Source of the DNA: Mycolicibacterium neoaurum VKM Ac-1815D
GTDB taxonomy: Bacteria; Actinomycetota; Actinomycetes; Mycobacteriales; Mycobacteriaceae
DNA length: 64,000 nt
Reading direction: 5' to 3'
Assembly: GCF_000317305.3 (NCBI RefSeq)
Contig: NC_023036.2
Coordinates: 558,001 to 622,000, forward strand
Shown here: in pieces, positions 17,802-26,578 of the stretch
Numbering within the stretch: position 1 is the first letter of the stretch
Layout of the letters: every line of letters begins with the position of its first letter
The notes under the pieces: model-generated
The model's input: the letters and a program-made list of their open reading frames with translations, nothing else
The model's database searches: none
Told to the model about the DNA's origin: nothing
Position numbers and translations under genes: made by a program

Positions 17802-18650
17802 GTGACCGCATCAGCGCAGACAACCGAACGACACCGGAAGCCGCATTGGTCGCTGGCCCGGACCTGGCTGCTGCAGCCCGGGCTGCCCGACGGCGGCGCG
17901 GCCTTCGACGCTGCGGTCGCCGGGCTGTCGGATGTCGTGGTGCTCGACATCGAAGACGGACTACCGGATCAGCAGAAGGCGGCCGGGCGTGCCGCGGTCG
18001 CCGATTGGCTGAACGATGGGAAAGCATGGGTCCGGATCAACAGCGTGTCGACATCCGCATGGGCGACCGATCTGGACGCGGTGGCCCACGCTCCGGGGCT
18101 TCGCGGTGTGATGCTGGCCAAAGTGGAGTCCGGAGACGATATCGCCGCCACCGCTGCGCGGCTTCCCGCCGGTACCCCGGTGGTGGCTCTGGTCGAATCG
18201 GCGCTCGGCATCGAGGCGGCATCCGAGATCGCACGGACACCGGGTTGCTATCGAATGGCGTTCGGGCTCGGCGACTTCCGCCGAGACACCGGTATGAGTG
18301 CTGATCCGTCGGTGTTGGCCTATCCGCGCGCCCGGTTGGTCATCGCCAGTCGCGCCGCACGGTTGCCCGCACCGATCGACGGCCCGACCCTGCGCGACCA
18401 GGCACGTCACCTGGCCCGCGAGACCGAGGTGGCCAAGGCTGCGGGCATGACCGCACGGCTGTGCCTGGATCCCGGGCACGCCGAGACGATCAACGGTCTG
18501 CTCAGCCCGTCGACGCTGGACATCGACGAGGCGCGGCGGACGCTGGCACGGCTGGATTCACCCACCGGGCCATATGACGGCAGCGTCGGCCCCACTCGTG
18601 CGCGGGCCGAAGCGGTGTTGGATCTTGCCGGCAAGCTCGGGTTGGTCTGA
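17802..18650 (+). CDS. HpcH/HpaI aldolase / CitE-like CoA-ester lyase
   Basis: 282 residues. The TIM-barrel family motifs are visible: RTWLLQPGLPDGGAAFDAA at the start, VVLDIEDGLPDQQK (metal-binding Glu/Asp), VMLAKVESGDDI, ALVESALGIEAASEIA and MAFGLGDFRRDTG. CitE-like enzymes cleave or hydrolyse malyl-, citramalyl- or citryl-CoA. GTG 17802 is preceded by GGAAGG seven bases upstream; the frame is open further 5' but without a good start. It ends five bases before the convergent DUF1906 gene. Confidence 0.85.
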   Translation: MTASAQTTERHRKPHWSLARTWLLQPGLPDGGAAFDAAVAGLSDVVVLDIEDGLPDQQKAAGRAAVADWLNDGKAWVRINSVSTSAWATDLDAVAHAPGLRGVMLAKVESGDDIAATAARLPAGTPVVALVESALGIEAASEIARTPGCYRMAFGLGDFRRDTGMSADPSVLAYPRARLVIASRAARLPAPIDGPTLRDQARHLARETEVAKAAGMTARLCLDPGHAETINGLLSPSTLDIDEARRTLARLDSPTGPYDGSVGPTRARAEAVLDLAGKLGLV

Positions 18651-18655
18651 GCCCC

Positions 18656-19420
18656 TCAGGGGTGCAGATTCCACTGCCCGACGTCTGACGCCAGCACATC
18701 GTTGACGTCGACGCGGATGCCCCCGACCACCGGTCCGGGATTGGACGCCGTGTCGATGATCCGTTGGTACAACACGGCGGCGGGGTGGATCTGACCGCCC
18801 GACCAGGACCGGGTCTGCCATACCCAGGCCTTGCCGGGTGTGCTCGAGCGTCCGACCACACCGCTGGTGATGGCCCACTCGCACGGCCGGATACCGGCGT
18901 AGATGCCGGTGCGCATGGGCCCGATGACGGAGTTGATTCCCCGGAACCATTGCAGTGCCACTGTGTCCCAGGTTTCGCGATCGATGTCGTCGTCGACACT
19001 GAAGTACACCGGTGCGGTCTGCCCCCCGCCTGCGGCGGTGTGGAGTTGCCATGCGGTACGGGCGTCCGCGACCCCGCCTGCGAATCCTCGCGTGAAGTCC
19101 GATGGAGCGGTCCCGCCGGGCTTCCCGTACTGGAAGTTACTGACGATGACCAGGCCGGCCGCGGTGAGTGACTGGGCATAGGGCAGCGTGATCGGCTTGG
19201 CCCCGAATGAGGAACCAGGCCGCGAGGTCGACACGTAGTTGATGACGCCGGCATGACCCGCCGCACGGATGTCAGCAGCAGGGATCTGACGCATGGCGAA
19301 GTCGATGAGGGTGGGTGCTGCGGCGGCTGCCGTGGGTGTCCCAGTGGATGCGGCACCGAGCCCGGCCAGTGCTGTTGTAGCCGCGGCGTAGCGCAGCGCG
19401 TCCCGCCGCGAGAATTGCAC
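18656..19420 (-). CDS. Tat-secreted DUF1906 glycoside-hydrolase-like protein (Rv2525c-like)
   Basis: 254 residues from GTG 19420. A twin-arginine signal peptide (SRRDALRYAAATTALAGLG) is followed by a GH25-like TIM-barrel domain of the DUF1906 family. VNYVSTS-type strand, PVYFSVDDDID (acidic catalytic cluster) and a C-terminal VDVNDVLASD are visible. M. tuberculosis Rv2525c has the same Tat signal and domain and has been linked to cell-wall properties. Monocistronic and convergent with the CitE-like gene. Confidence 0.85.
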   Translation of the reverse strand: MQFSRRDALRYAAATTALAGLGAASTGTPTAAAAAPTLIDFAMRQIPAADIRAAGHAGVINYVSTSRPGSSFGAKPITLPYAQSLTAAGLVIVSNFQYGKPGGTAPSDFTRGFAGGVADARTAWQLHTAAGGGQTAPVYFSVDDDIDRETWDTVALQWFRGINSVIGPMRTGIYAGIRPCEWAITSGVVGRSSTPGKAWVWQTRSWSGGQIHPAAVLYQRIIDTASNPGPVVGGIRVDVNDVLASDVGQWNLHP

Positions 19421-19543
19421 GGCGCGATGTTAACAAAGTGACTGTTGATGATCGGGCAGCCTCGCCGACGATTCACGGTGTCACATAACGCCCGGTCATT
19501 TCGTCTATTTGGGGACGATCACGAACGACCGGAAAGAGGACAC

Positions 19544-19996
19544 ATGCTCCCGCACGTGAACATCAGCAAGCAGTTCGCCGAACCGTACAAGACCTTCGCG
19601 GCGCTGGACGCTCAGGTCAAGGCTGCCATTGAGCAGGCAGAACTTCCCGTGCAGCTGGCCGAGCTGGTCAAGATACGGGTGTCGCAAATCAATGGCTGTG
19701 CTTTCTGTCTCCGGATGCATACACGCGACGCGCTGGCTGCCGGCGAGAGCAGCGATCGACTCGCCGTCTTGCCCGCGTGGTGGGAGTCGCAGTACTTCAC
19801 CGAACAGGAGCAGGCGGCGTTGATGCTTGCCGAGCGTGTCACGCGAATAGGTGACGAGCACCGTGCCGCTCCCGCCCTGGTCGATATCGAGGCGGCCCTG
19901 ACCGAGCAGCAGATCGCCGCGGTCACCTGGCTGGTGGTGGTCATGAACGGGTGGAACCGCATCGCGATCACCAGCCATTACCCGGTTGGTCCCTGA
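19544..19996 (+). CDS. AhpD-like / carboxymuconolactone decarboxylase family protein
   Basis: 150 residues with the family active site CAFCLRMHT (CxxC plus His) near residue 52. AhpD-type proteins are peroxidase-like or disulfide-reductant helpers; CMD proteins are decarboxylases. Because both cysteines and the histidine are present the redox-active AhpD-like version fits better. ATG 19544 is preceded by GGAAAGAGGA. It is the last gene before the HNH/IS island. Confidence 0.88.
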   Translation: MLPHVNISKQFAEPYKTFAALDAQVKAAIEQAELPVQLAELVKIRVSQINGCAFCLRMHTRDALAAGESSDRLAVLPAWWESQYFTEQEQAALMLAERVTRIGDEHRAAPALVDIEAALTEQQIAAVTWLVVVMNGWNRIAITSHYPVGP

Positions 19997-20116
19997 ACGC
20001 CGAGGCTCACGTGAATCGAGCCCTGCCGTGACGAGTGATCCGCACAGGAGGTAGCTGCGGACGGCCCCGCGTGGCTTGGGAAGGCCAGTTACCGCTGGAT
20101 CGCTCGTTCCTCGGAC

Positions 20117-20142
20117 CCGGTTCTCTGTGTAGTTGTCAAGGT
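20117..20142 (-). repeat. Left copy of an inverted 26-bp repeat bounding the HNH/IS island
   Basis: On the - strand it reads ACCTTGACAACTACACAGAG followed by AACCGG. A near-identical copy with a G for A, a T for A and one extra G lies on the + strand at 23682-23708. The two copies point away from the enclosed HNH gene and ISL3 element. Each contains TTGACA, so a promoter-like function is also possible. Confidence 0.5.
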
Positions 20143-20172
20143 GCTTCGTGGACCTCTATGCGGTGGACGCAG

Positions 20173-21492
20173 TCACGCCGCCGCCGGTAGGTCGGTCATG
20201 GTGCGTCGGGTGTGGGATCGCAGGTGTGCCGGCTCGGGTGCTTCTGGTGTGTGGGGTGGGATGAACCAGGGGTGGCGGTCGCGGCCGAGGTAGACCTGCC
20301 AGCCACCGTGATGGATGAGGGTGTGGTGCAACCGGCAGAGCAGCACGCCGTTGTCCACACTGGTTGTGCCGCCGTCACTCCAGGGGTGGATGTGGTGGGC
20401 ATCGCACCAGGACACCGGCCGCCCGCATCCCGGGTGTGCGCACCCGCCGTCACGGACGGCCAGCGCTTTACGAATCGCGGGGGTGAACAACCGCTGGGCG
20501 CGCCCGACATCCAGCGGCACCCCGGTGTGGTCGACGATCACCGAGGTCAACGTCGCATCACAGCCGATCAACTCCGCGGTCGCCCTGCTGACCGGTCCAC
20601 CGAACCCCAACCGATCCACCGCCTCCCCACTCACGCCCGGGGCACCCGGTCGGATGAGGGTGACGTGCGGCAACACCCCGCCAGACATCGGACGCCGTGA
20701 CTGCGCCAGATAGGTGCGCAGCACCAGCCCGATCGCCTCCGCCCGGCGGACATCGATCGGGCGGGGGTCCGGGGACCCGTCCGGTAGCGGGACCGGCCGG
20801 CACAACGGATCCAACGCCGCACACAGCTCTTCCCCGGTCGTCACGTCCAGATCGAGGGTGGCCTCGAACCGGCCCTCAGCGTTCTGCACCAGCGTCATCT
20901 CGTTGAGCGCGGTGTCCTCGGCGACCGGCACCACCTGCTGCTCGACCGGTAGCGCCGCGACTCGGTCGATGGCGATCGTGCGGGCCTTGGCGGCTACTTC
21001 GGCCGGGGTGGTCTGGATCATCAGTTTGGTCACTACGGCTGCTCGTTCGTCGTCGGACAACGGCGTCCGCGCGTCGATATGGGTGACGCCTTTGCCCACG
21101 GCGTCGGCGAACTCGATACCGATCCCGCCCACCCGCTGCGCGACCGTCAACGCCGGCAACGACGATGCGGCGCGTCCCACCCGTACCGCCCGTGCCGCCG
21201 CACCCGGGGACATGCCCAACAGCCGGAGAAGATCAGCCCCGGTGCGTAGGTGCCGCCGACCCGGCACACCGGCCCGTTCGGCCGCCACCACCGCCGAGGA
21301 GATCACCAAGTCCAGCAGATTCCGCGCCGACACCGCCGACGCCAACACACCCAACAAGACCTCGTCATCGACCACCGGCCGCGGACAATCCACCAACCGA
21401 CCCAAACCCGGCCCGACATCATCCCCCGGTGGCACCGGAACAAGCTCATCGATCAACGCATCAACAAACGCATCAAGACAGCTGGCGTCCAT
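20173..21492 (-). CDS. DUF222/HNH endonuclease (13E12 repeat family)
   Basis: 439 residues. The N-terminal DUF222 domain (DAFVDALIDEL...VSARNLLDLVISSAVVAAERAG) is followed near the C-terminus by an HNH nuclease site with CAHPGCGRPVSWCDAHHIHP, then the SVDNGVLLCRLHHTLIH block. All Cys and His ligands of the fold are present, so the gene looks intact. The 13E12 (REP13E12) family is repeated in mycobacterial genomes, and several M. tuberculosis members are LexA-regulated. A SOS box lies about 150 bases upstream of ATG 21492. The start could also be an upstream GTG in VSV. Mobile/DNA-damage association is inferred. Confidence 0.85.
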   Translation of the reverse strand: MDASCLDAFVDALIDELVPVPPGDDVGPGLGRLVDCPRPVVDDEVLLGVLASAVSARNLLDLVISSAVVAAERAGVPGRRHLRTGADLLRLLGMSPGAAARAVRVGRAASSLPALTVAQRVGGIGIEFADAVGKGVTHIDARTPLSDDERAAVVTKLMIQTTPAEVAAKARTIAIDRVAALPVEQQVVPVAEDTALNEMTLVQNAEGRFEATLDLDVTTGEELCAALDPLCRPVPLPDGSPDPRPIDVRRAEAIGLVLRTYLAQSRRPMSGGVLPHVTLIRPGAPGVSGEAVDRLGFGGPVSRATAELIGCDATLTSVIVDHTGVPLDVGRAQRLFTPAIRKALAVRDGGCAHPGCGRPVSWCDAHHIHPWSDGGTTSVDNGVLLCRLHHTLIHHGGWQVYLGRDRHPWFIPPHTPEAPEPAHLRSHTRRTMTDLPAAA

Positions 21493-21645
21493 CACGGATA
21501 CCGACTTCCCCCACCGTGCCCACCACGGGACACGACCCCACAAGCACAGCCCGCACGATCACCCGACAGGGACCGTCGAACCTCGCGGCGACCGAAGTCG
21601 CGGTCTGCGGCTCACCAAATCCCAGGATCGGGAACCGCGGCGCAT

Positions 21646-21661
21646 TCGAACTTGTGTTCGA
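21646..21661. promoter_or_regulatory. LexA (SOS) box TCGAAC-TTGT-GTTCGA
   Basis: Perfect inverted arms matching the mycobacterial/Gram-positive LexA consensus TCGAAC-N4-GTTCGA. It sits upstream of the HNH gene on the - strand, 154 bases from its ATG, with no other gene between. DNA-damage induction of the HNH gene is therefore predicted. Confidence 0.75.
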
Positions 21662-21855
21662 CACTACGCCGAATGAATAACTCGCGCAAGGGGTTCAAAA
21701 GACGTTGCGCGAACCGGAGGTGGGGAGTAATGTCGAACATAAGTGGCGCTCCTAGTGTTTTAGTGGGCGTCTTTGTGCTGTTGAGGGTTGATTTGCAGTG
21801 CAGTGCAAGAGGTTCAGCGGGTCGTTCGTGAAATGAAGGACGCGCACGCGGCGTG

Positions 21856-23132
21856 CCTCTAGGTTTCGGGGTTACCACACCAACCTCAACCAGAGGATCG
21901 ATCCGCGTGCGCGTCAGTACTGCATTTAACCGTCTTCTTCAGATTCCTGGTGCATCCGTGGTCGAGGTGTCGATCGGCGACCGCGACGTCGAAGTCACCC
22001 TGCGCCCCACAGCCCGACTGCTGAGGTGCCCCTGCAGCAAACGCGTCCGGTCAGTCTATGACCGCCGCCGGCGGCGATGGCGACACCTCGATCTGGGCAC
22101 CAAACGACTGTGGCTGACCTACGACATCCGCCGACTGCACTGCCCGGATTGCGGTGTGACCACCGAAGAGGTGCCCTGGGCCCGCCCGGGAGCCAGGTTC
22201 AGCCGAGACTTCGAAGACACGGTGCTGTGGCTGGCCCAGCGCACCGACCGCACGACAGTGTCCACACTGATGCGCTGCGCCTGGGAATCGGTCACCTCGA
22301 TCATCAAACGCGGAGTCGCTGAGCTGCTCGACCAACGTCGACTAAGGGCCCTGTATCAGATCGGTGTCGACGAGATCTGTTACCGCCACCCGCACCGCTA
22401 TCTCACCATCATCGGCGATCACACGTCTGGCACCGTCATCGATGTCCAACCCGGAAAGAGTCGCGAATCACTCGCTAAATTCTATACAAGCCAACCAGAT
22501 TCGACCCTCGCCGGAATCCAAGCGGTCACCATGGACGTCAGCAGCGTCTACACCGCAGCCACCCAAGAGCACCTGCCCCAGGCAACGATCTGCTACGACG
22601 GATTCCACATTCTGCAATGGGTCAACCGTGCACTGGACCGTGTCTTCTCCGAGGCTGCCGCTGGGCCAGACCGAGTCCACATGTCCTCAACGCAATGGCG
22701 GACCACCCGCTGGGCGCTGCGCACCGGAGAGGACAAACTCCCCGACGACAAACGCGCCCTGGTCAACGAGATCGCCAAACAGAACCGGCACGTCGGGCGG
22801 GCATGGGCACTCAAAGAACAAGCTCGCGACCTCTACCGCTACGACCACGAACCCGGCGCTGCACGCCAACTCCTCAGAGCCTGGATCACCGCCGCCAAAC
22901 GCTCCCGCATCCCGGCCTTCGCCGCACTGGGCAAACGGTTCGAGGTCTACACCGAACCCATCCTCGCTGCGATTGAACTCAAACTGTCCAACGCACTCGC
23001 CGAAGGCATCAACGCCAAGATCCGACTCATCAACGCACGCGGCTACGGACATCACTCAGCCGAAACACTGACCTCGATGATCTACCTGTGCCTCGGCGGG
23101 CTCCACATCAAGCTCCCCACGAAAACCTGAGG
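21856..23132 (+). mobile_element. ISL3-family insertion sequence (about 1.28 kb)
   Basis: One ISL3-type transposase gene flanked by imperfect inverted ends. The left end is CCTCTAGGTTTCGGGG at 21856-21871. The right end, CCCCACGAAAACCTGAGG at 23115-23132, overlaps the transposase stop codon. The length is within the usual range for the family. An 8-bp target duplication, expected for recent ISL3 insertions, is not visible, so the ends are approximate or the insertion is old. Confidence 0.65.
21907..23130 (+). CDS. ISL3-family transposase
   Basis: 407 residues. The N-terminal zinc-ribbon region has CPC and LHCPDCGVTTEEVPW, and an HTH follows. The DDE catalytic core is apparent: YQIGVDEICYR (first Asp), VTMDVSSVYT (second Asp) and ALAEGINAKIRLINARGYG (Glu), all in the order typical of ISL3. 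No stop or frameshift interrupts it, so the enzyme may be active. GTG 21907 is the likely start (VRVSTAFNRLL). The C-terminus is encoded inside the right inverted end. Confidence 0.92.
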   Translation: MRVSTAFNRLLQIPGASVVEVSIGDRDVEVTLRPTARLLRCPCSKRVRSVYDRRRRRWRHLDLGTKRLWLTYDIRRLHCPDCGVTTEEVPWARPGARFSRDFEDTVLWLAQRTDRTTVSTLMRCAWESVTSIIKRGVAELLDQRRLRALYQIGVDEICYRHPHRYLTIIGDHTSGTVIDVQPGKSRESLAKFYTSQPDSTLAGIQAVTMDVSSVYTAATQEHLPQATICYDGFHILQWVNRALDRVFSEAAAGPDRVHMSSTQWRTTRWALRTGEDKLPDDKRALVNEIAKQNRHVGRAWALKEQARDLYRYDHEPGAARQLLRAWITAAKRSRIPAFAALGKRFEVYTEPILAAIELKLSNALAEGINAKIRLINARGYGHHSAETLTSMIYLCLGGLHIKLPTKT

Positions 23133-23759
23133 AGTAGCACATAAGTTCGACTGCTGGTGGTTCCCGATCTCGATCCGGTGAACCTGTCTCGATGGTTCTC
23201 GTGCCGTCGAGAATGACTCCGCCCGCCCTGGTGGCCGTGTGGGTCGTGTTGCCTTTGGGCCTACGTTTGCTGACCTTGTTTGGGAGGTTGGGTACCAGGA
23301 TGGATGATATCGATCGCAGGTGTTTGGCGTGGTGCGGAGCGGCGTTATGGCACGGCTGACCGCTGGCGCGCACCGTGCTGAAAAGTTCCTGGAAGCAATG
23401 GGTTCCGGTCCTCAATTCCACGCTCGCAGTACCGATCGGATTGCTCGGGGCGGTGCCGTCGCATGGGCGATCGTGGGTAGGCGCAGTATGTGGTCCGATG
23501 TCGTCGGCGCTGGCCGCCTGTCCAGTGCCCGTGATCCGTAAGCCGATGGCAGACGACGGCAGTCCGGTGTCGACACGGACGAGGCGGATGTGGCTCAGCA
23601 GGATTCTTGTCTCTCGCGCACTTGTGATCGACCTGGGTGATGCCACCGCTTCGAACATATAGGGCAACTCAGCTAAGACGTACCTTGACAACTGCACAGT
23701 GAAGCCGGAATCTCGGATGATGCTGGTGTGCAGCAGAATACAGCGATTATCGCTGTGCT
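23133..23759. other. Gene-free stretch right of the ISL3 element
   Basis: About 630 bases without a convincing gene on either strand; the long - strand frame here has no recognisable protein and no family motifs. It contains the right copy of the 26-bp inverted repeat (23682-23708) and a lone half of a LexA-like sequence (TCGAACATAT at 23651). It may be decayed remains of an earlier 13E12-type or mobile insertion. Confidence 0.5.
23682..23708 (+). repeat. Right copy of the inverted 26-27-bp repeat
   Basis: Reads ACCTTGACAACTGCACAGTG followed by AAGCCGG on the + strand. It matches the reverse complement of 20117-20142 at all but three positions (two substitutions, one extra base). It lies 51 bases before the end of the DUF3054 gene. 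Confidence 0.5.
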
Positions 23760-24146
23760 CTAGCGGCGTGCTACAGCGGCGGCGACGGCTCGCCATCCGA
23801 TGAGCAACGCTGCGGTGGTCAGTGTGGCCACGACGATGAAGCTCGGCGCTGTGCCCGCCGACGTCGCCTTGCGTAACAGCATCCCGATGATCACGGTGCT
23901 GGCCCAGACAATGAGACCGGTTGGGTATATCGCCGAGGGCTTGAAGTCGCCGGGGTAGGCGCGGGCCGCGAGCCAGCCCGCCACTGTCCCCGTGATGAAG
24001 GGCCATGCGGTCTCGGCGATACCGGTGAGGGTCAAGCCCTCGGAGTGACTGCGCCGTCCGATGGTGCAGAACACCAGCACGCATGCCACATCGGTGAGTA
24101 GCGCGATGGCTGGTCTGGTCGGCGGGAGTCCGGTTCGCTCACTCAC
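23760..24146 (-). CDS. DUF3054 family membrane protein
   Basis: 128 residues with four hydrophobic helices (ALLTDVACVLVFCTIGR, ETAWPFITGTVAGWLAAR, TGLIVWASTVIIGMLLR, SFIVVATLTTAALLIGWRA). The IGRRSHSEGLT motif after the first helix is typical of DUF3054, common in actinobacteria and of unknown function. Its start overlaps the end of the M23-like lipoprotein gene by eight bases. It is thus the last gene of a three-gene - strand operon with that lipoprotein and a flippase-like protein. Confidence 0.85.
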   Translation of the reverse strand: MSERTGLPPTRPAIALLTDVACVLVFCTIGRRSHSEGLTLTGIAETAWPFITGTVAGWLAARAYPGDFKPSAIYPTGLIVWASTVIIGMLLRKATSAGTAPSFIVVATLTTAALLIGWRAVAAAVARR

Positions 24147-25431
24147 CGGGATAGTCCATCACATCGGAAACCAGTGGCGTGACGTGGGTTTCGTCTCGGG
24201 CCGCGAAGTCCGGCACCATGGGTGCCGGCTTACCTGCCTGTACGGTGTCGATGGCATCACCATCGGGACCAAGACGGTCATCGGTGCGTCCGGTGAGTCG
24301 GAAGCTGTCGAAGACGAACGGCAAGCCGTCGGCTTTCAACGGATCCGGGGAGTCCATGATGTGGAAATGTAGGTGCGGAGCATCGGTGTTGCCACTGTTA
24401 CCGAGTGAGCCCAGCACCTGGCCGGTGCTCAGTCGGTCACCGGGTTTCACAGCCACCGATCCTGTCTTCAGGTGAGCGTAGAAGGCATAGTTCCCGCCGC
24501 CGATGTCCTGCACCACATGGTTTCCGCCGTACTGGTCCAGGCGCAGCCCGGTCGGACTCTTCCCCGGTACCTGCTCGGGCAGTCCGTCGAGCACCGCAAC
24601 CACCGGACCATCGGCCACGGCGTGCACGTCGGCACCGAAGTAGGCGTACGACGCGGTATCCGCGACGTCACCGGTGAACAAACGACCATCGGGCAGCAAT
24701 TGCACATAATCGATGGCGTACCGCTCGGCGCCCCAGAGTGCACCGTCGATCGGGTTGATCGCCATTCGGTGAGGCGTCATGCCGCAGCACCCATTGGCAT
24801 CCCACCACTGCGGGCCGCGTAGTGGTGGCGCGATGACCACCGGTGTACGCGACTGCACGGTGACCGGGGCGACGGTCTCGGTCAGCTGCGGCGGCAGCAG
24901 CGGCGGCATCGGTGTGGTGAGAGTGACCTGGACCTGATGGTCTAGTTCGGTTGGTGCAGCGTCCTCGTCGGTACTGACATCGAGCCACACCAATGCCGAC
25001 TGTGCTGGTCCGAGGCGGCCTGTCGGTGCGGTGGTGCCCAGAATCCGGGTGCGTTCGGCCAGATCGGCGCCGCTGAGGGTCAGCAGCGGCTCACCGGCGT
25101 CGCCGGCGCGGACCTGCAGGGAATCGACGGTGATGTCTTGATCCATCGCGTTGGTCAACAGCAATTCGTAGGCGAGATGCGTCCGACCATCGGTGGCCCG
25201 GACCGGTACCGGTGCGGCGACAGCCCGGGCCAGCACGGGGGTCGCCACGGGGGCCTCGGCCGCGGGAGTGGGGGAGGGCGATGTCGTCGGGTTGCCGCTG
25301 CCTGGCGCGGCGGGGGAGACGGTCGGCGAACCCTCGGTACTCGTGGCGGGTTGCTCGGTGGTAGGCGAACATCCCGACACCGCCAATGCTGCGGCGAAAA
25401 GTACCGCGGTGCAGGCGCTTCTAGTTATCAC
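24139..25431 (-). CDS. M23 (LytM-fold) lipoprotein with degenerate metal site
   Basis: 430 residues. A lipoprotein signal ends in VSGC (Cys about residue 21) and is followed by a Thr/Ser/Pro/Ala-rich spacer and a beta-rich domain. A C-terminal LytM/M23 domain spans about residues 235-395. The HLHFH motif and YAHLKTG are present, but the usual first HxxxD motif reads RYAID, with Arg where the first zinc ligand His is expected. It could be a catalytically dead activator like EnvC, or have shifted ligands. It sits between a flippase-like gene (11-base overlap) and DUF3054, so an envelope-assembly role is inferred. Confidence 0.8.
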   Translation of the reverse strand: MITRSACTAVLFAAALAVSGCSPTTEQPATSTEGSPTVSPAAPGSGNPTTSPSPTPAAEAPVATPVLARAVAAPVPVRATDGRTHLAYELLLTNAMDQDITVDSLQVRAGDAGEPLLTLSGADLAERTRILGTTAPTGRLGPAQSALVWLDVSTDEDAAPTELDHQVQVTLTTPMPPLLPPQLTETVAPVTVQSRTPVVIAPPLRGPQWWDANGCCGMTPHRMAINPIDGALWGAERYAIDYVQLLPDGRLFTGDVADTASYAYFGADVHAVADGPVVAVLDGLPEQVPGKSPTGLRLDQYGGNHVVQDIGGGNYAFYAHLKTGSVAVKPGDRLSTGQVLGSLGNSGNTDAPHLHFHIMDSPDPLKADGLPFVFDSFRLTGRTDDRLGPDGDAIDTVQAGKPAPMVPDFAARDETHVTPLVSDVMDYPGE

Positions 25432-26488
25432 GGCACTCCTTGTCTTCGGGCTCTGCCGGTGCGTCCGGGTCGACGTCCATCTCGGTGCGGAACAAGAACA
25501 AGAACACCACCCAGCCGATGGCGGAGATGAAGATCCAACTGACCAACCGATAGATCAACATCGCTGAGATGGCCGAGGCCAACGACATACCGCTGGATAC
25601 CAGCCCGGGTACCAGCACGGCCTCGACCACCAGCAGCCCACCGGGCATCAGCGGGATGGATCCCACCGCGCGGGCGGCCGCGTAGGCCACCGTCAGCGCC
25701 GCCAGCGAGGGGTGACCACCGGCGGCGTACGCGGCGAAAGCGAGACAGGCGACATCGGCGATCCAGTTGAACAGCGACCAGCCGAACGCGTTGCCCAGCG
25801 CTCGTCGGCTCAATCGCACCGATTCCAGCTGGCACAGCAGCTCGCGCCACTTGTCCAGCCACATGTCGGCCGGCTTGTTTCGCAACGCATTGAACCAGGA
25901 CAGCAGTCGCACGCCGATACCGTCGATCTGCTGTGGATTGGCCGCGACCGACTGTGCCAGGACCAGCAGCAGGAAGAACCCGCCCAAGGTGAAGATCAGC
26001 GACAACGGATTCCGGCTGGCGCCCAACAGGAACGCTCCACCCAGACCGAGCAATGCGAGACCGACGGCCTGCAGGACTCCCGACATGACCAGCTGCCAGG
26101 ACGCCACCACCGGGGACGCACCCCACAACCGCTGCTGGCGGTAGACGAATGTCGCCGAGAGCACCGGACCGCCGGGCAGTGTCGTGGACAGCGCATTACC
26201 TGCGTAGAACGCCGCTTCCGAACGCCACTGGTGAACCTGCACGCCGGCCGAGCGCAACAGCGTGCGCTGAATCTGGGCGAAGCTGTGCATCGACGCCATC
26301 GCCGCGACGACGGCCGCGAGAACCCACCACCAATTCGCCGAGAGCAGGCTCCGCCACGCCTTGGCCAGTTGATCCCAGACCAGCGTCAACTCGACCGTCA
26401 GCACCGCCACCGCGACCACGATGACCACCCAGCGGACCCACCAGTATTTGCCGCGGGTACGGACGTCGCGGTCATGGGCGTCGCTCAT
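25421..26488 (-). CDS. Lysylphosphatidylglycerol synthase TM region / flippase-like membrane protein (Rv0204c-like)
   Basis: 355 residues with about eight hydrophobic helices. [20 protein letters not shown] and [20 protein letters not shown] are the two conserved blocks of the UPF0104/MprF-TM (PF03706) family. ATG 26488 is chosen; a GTG 18 bases upstream is possible. Gene order (next to a divergent AI-2E permease and then mmpL3) equals M. tuberculosis Rv0204c-Rv0205-mmpL3. Movement of a lipid-linked molecule across the membrane is plausible but not shown by the sequence. Confidence 0.85.
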   Translation of the reverse strand: MSDAHDRDVRTRGKYWWVRWVVIVVAVAVLTVELTLVWDQLAKAWRSLLSANWWWVLAAVVAAMASMHSFAQIQRTLLRSAGVQVHQWRSEAAFYAGNALSTTLPGGPVLSATFVYRQQRLWGASPVVASWQLVMSGVLQAVGLALLGLGGAFLLGASRNPLSLIFTLGGFFLLLVLAQSVAANPQQIDGIGVRLLSWFNALRNKPADMWLDKWRELLCQLESVRLSRRALGNAFGWSLFNWIADVACLAFAAYAAGGHPSLAALTVAYAAARAVGSIPLMPGGLLVVEAVLVPGLVSSGMSLASAISAMLIYRLVSWIFISAIGWVVFLFLFRTEMDVDPDAPAEPEDKECRDN

Positions 26489-26578
26489 CGGCGCGTCGTG
26501 CGACACGTGATCAAGGGTAGCCGGGCCACGTGGCGCATGACCTGCGATAACCCGGCGAGTCGCGCGTACGGTAAGCCC

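Noticed and set aside
23651..23660. TCGAACATAT, half of a LexA box right of the ISL3 element
   Set aside because: The other arm (GTTCGA) is missing and no gene follows; it could be a relic but cannot be called a site.
23056..24084. Long - strand open frame right of the ISL3 element
   Set aside because: It overlaps the transposase end and DUF3054 gene in another frame, has no recognisable motif and lacks a ribosome binding site.
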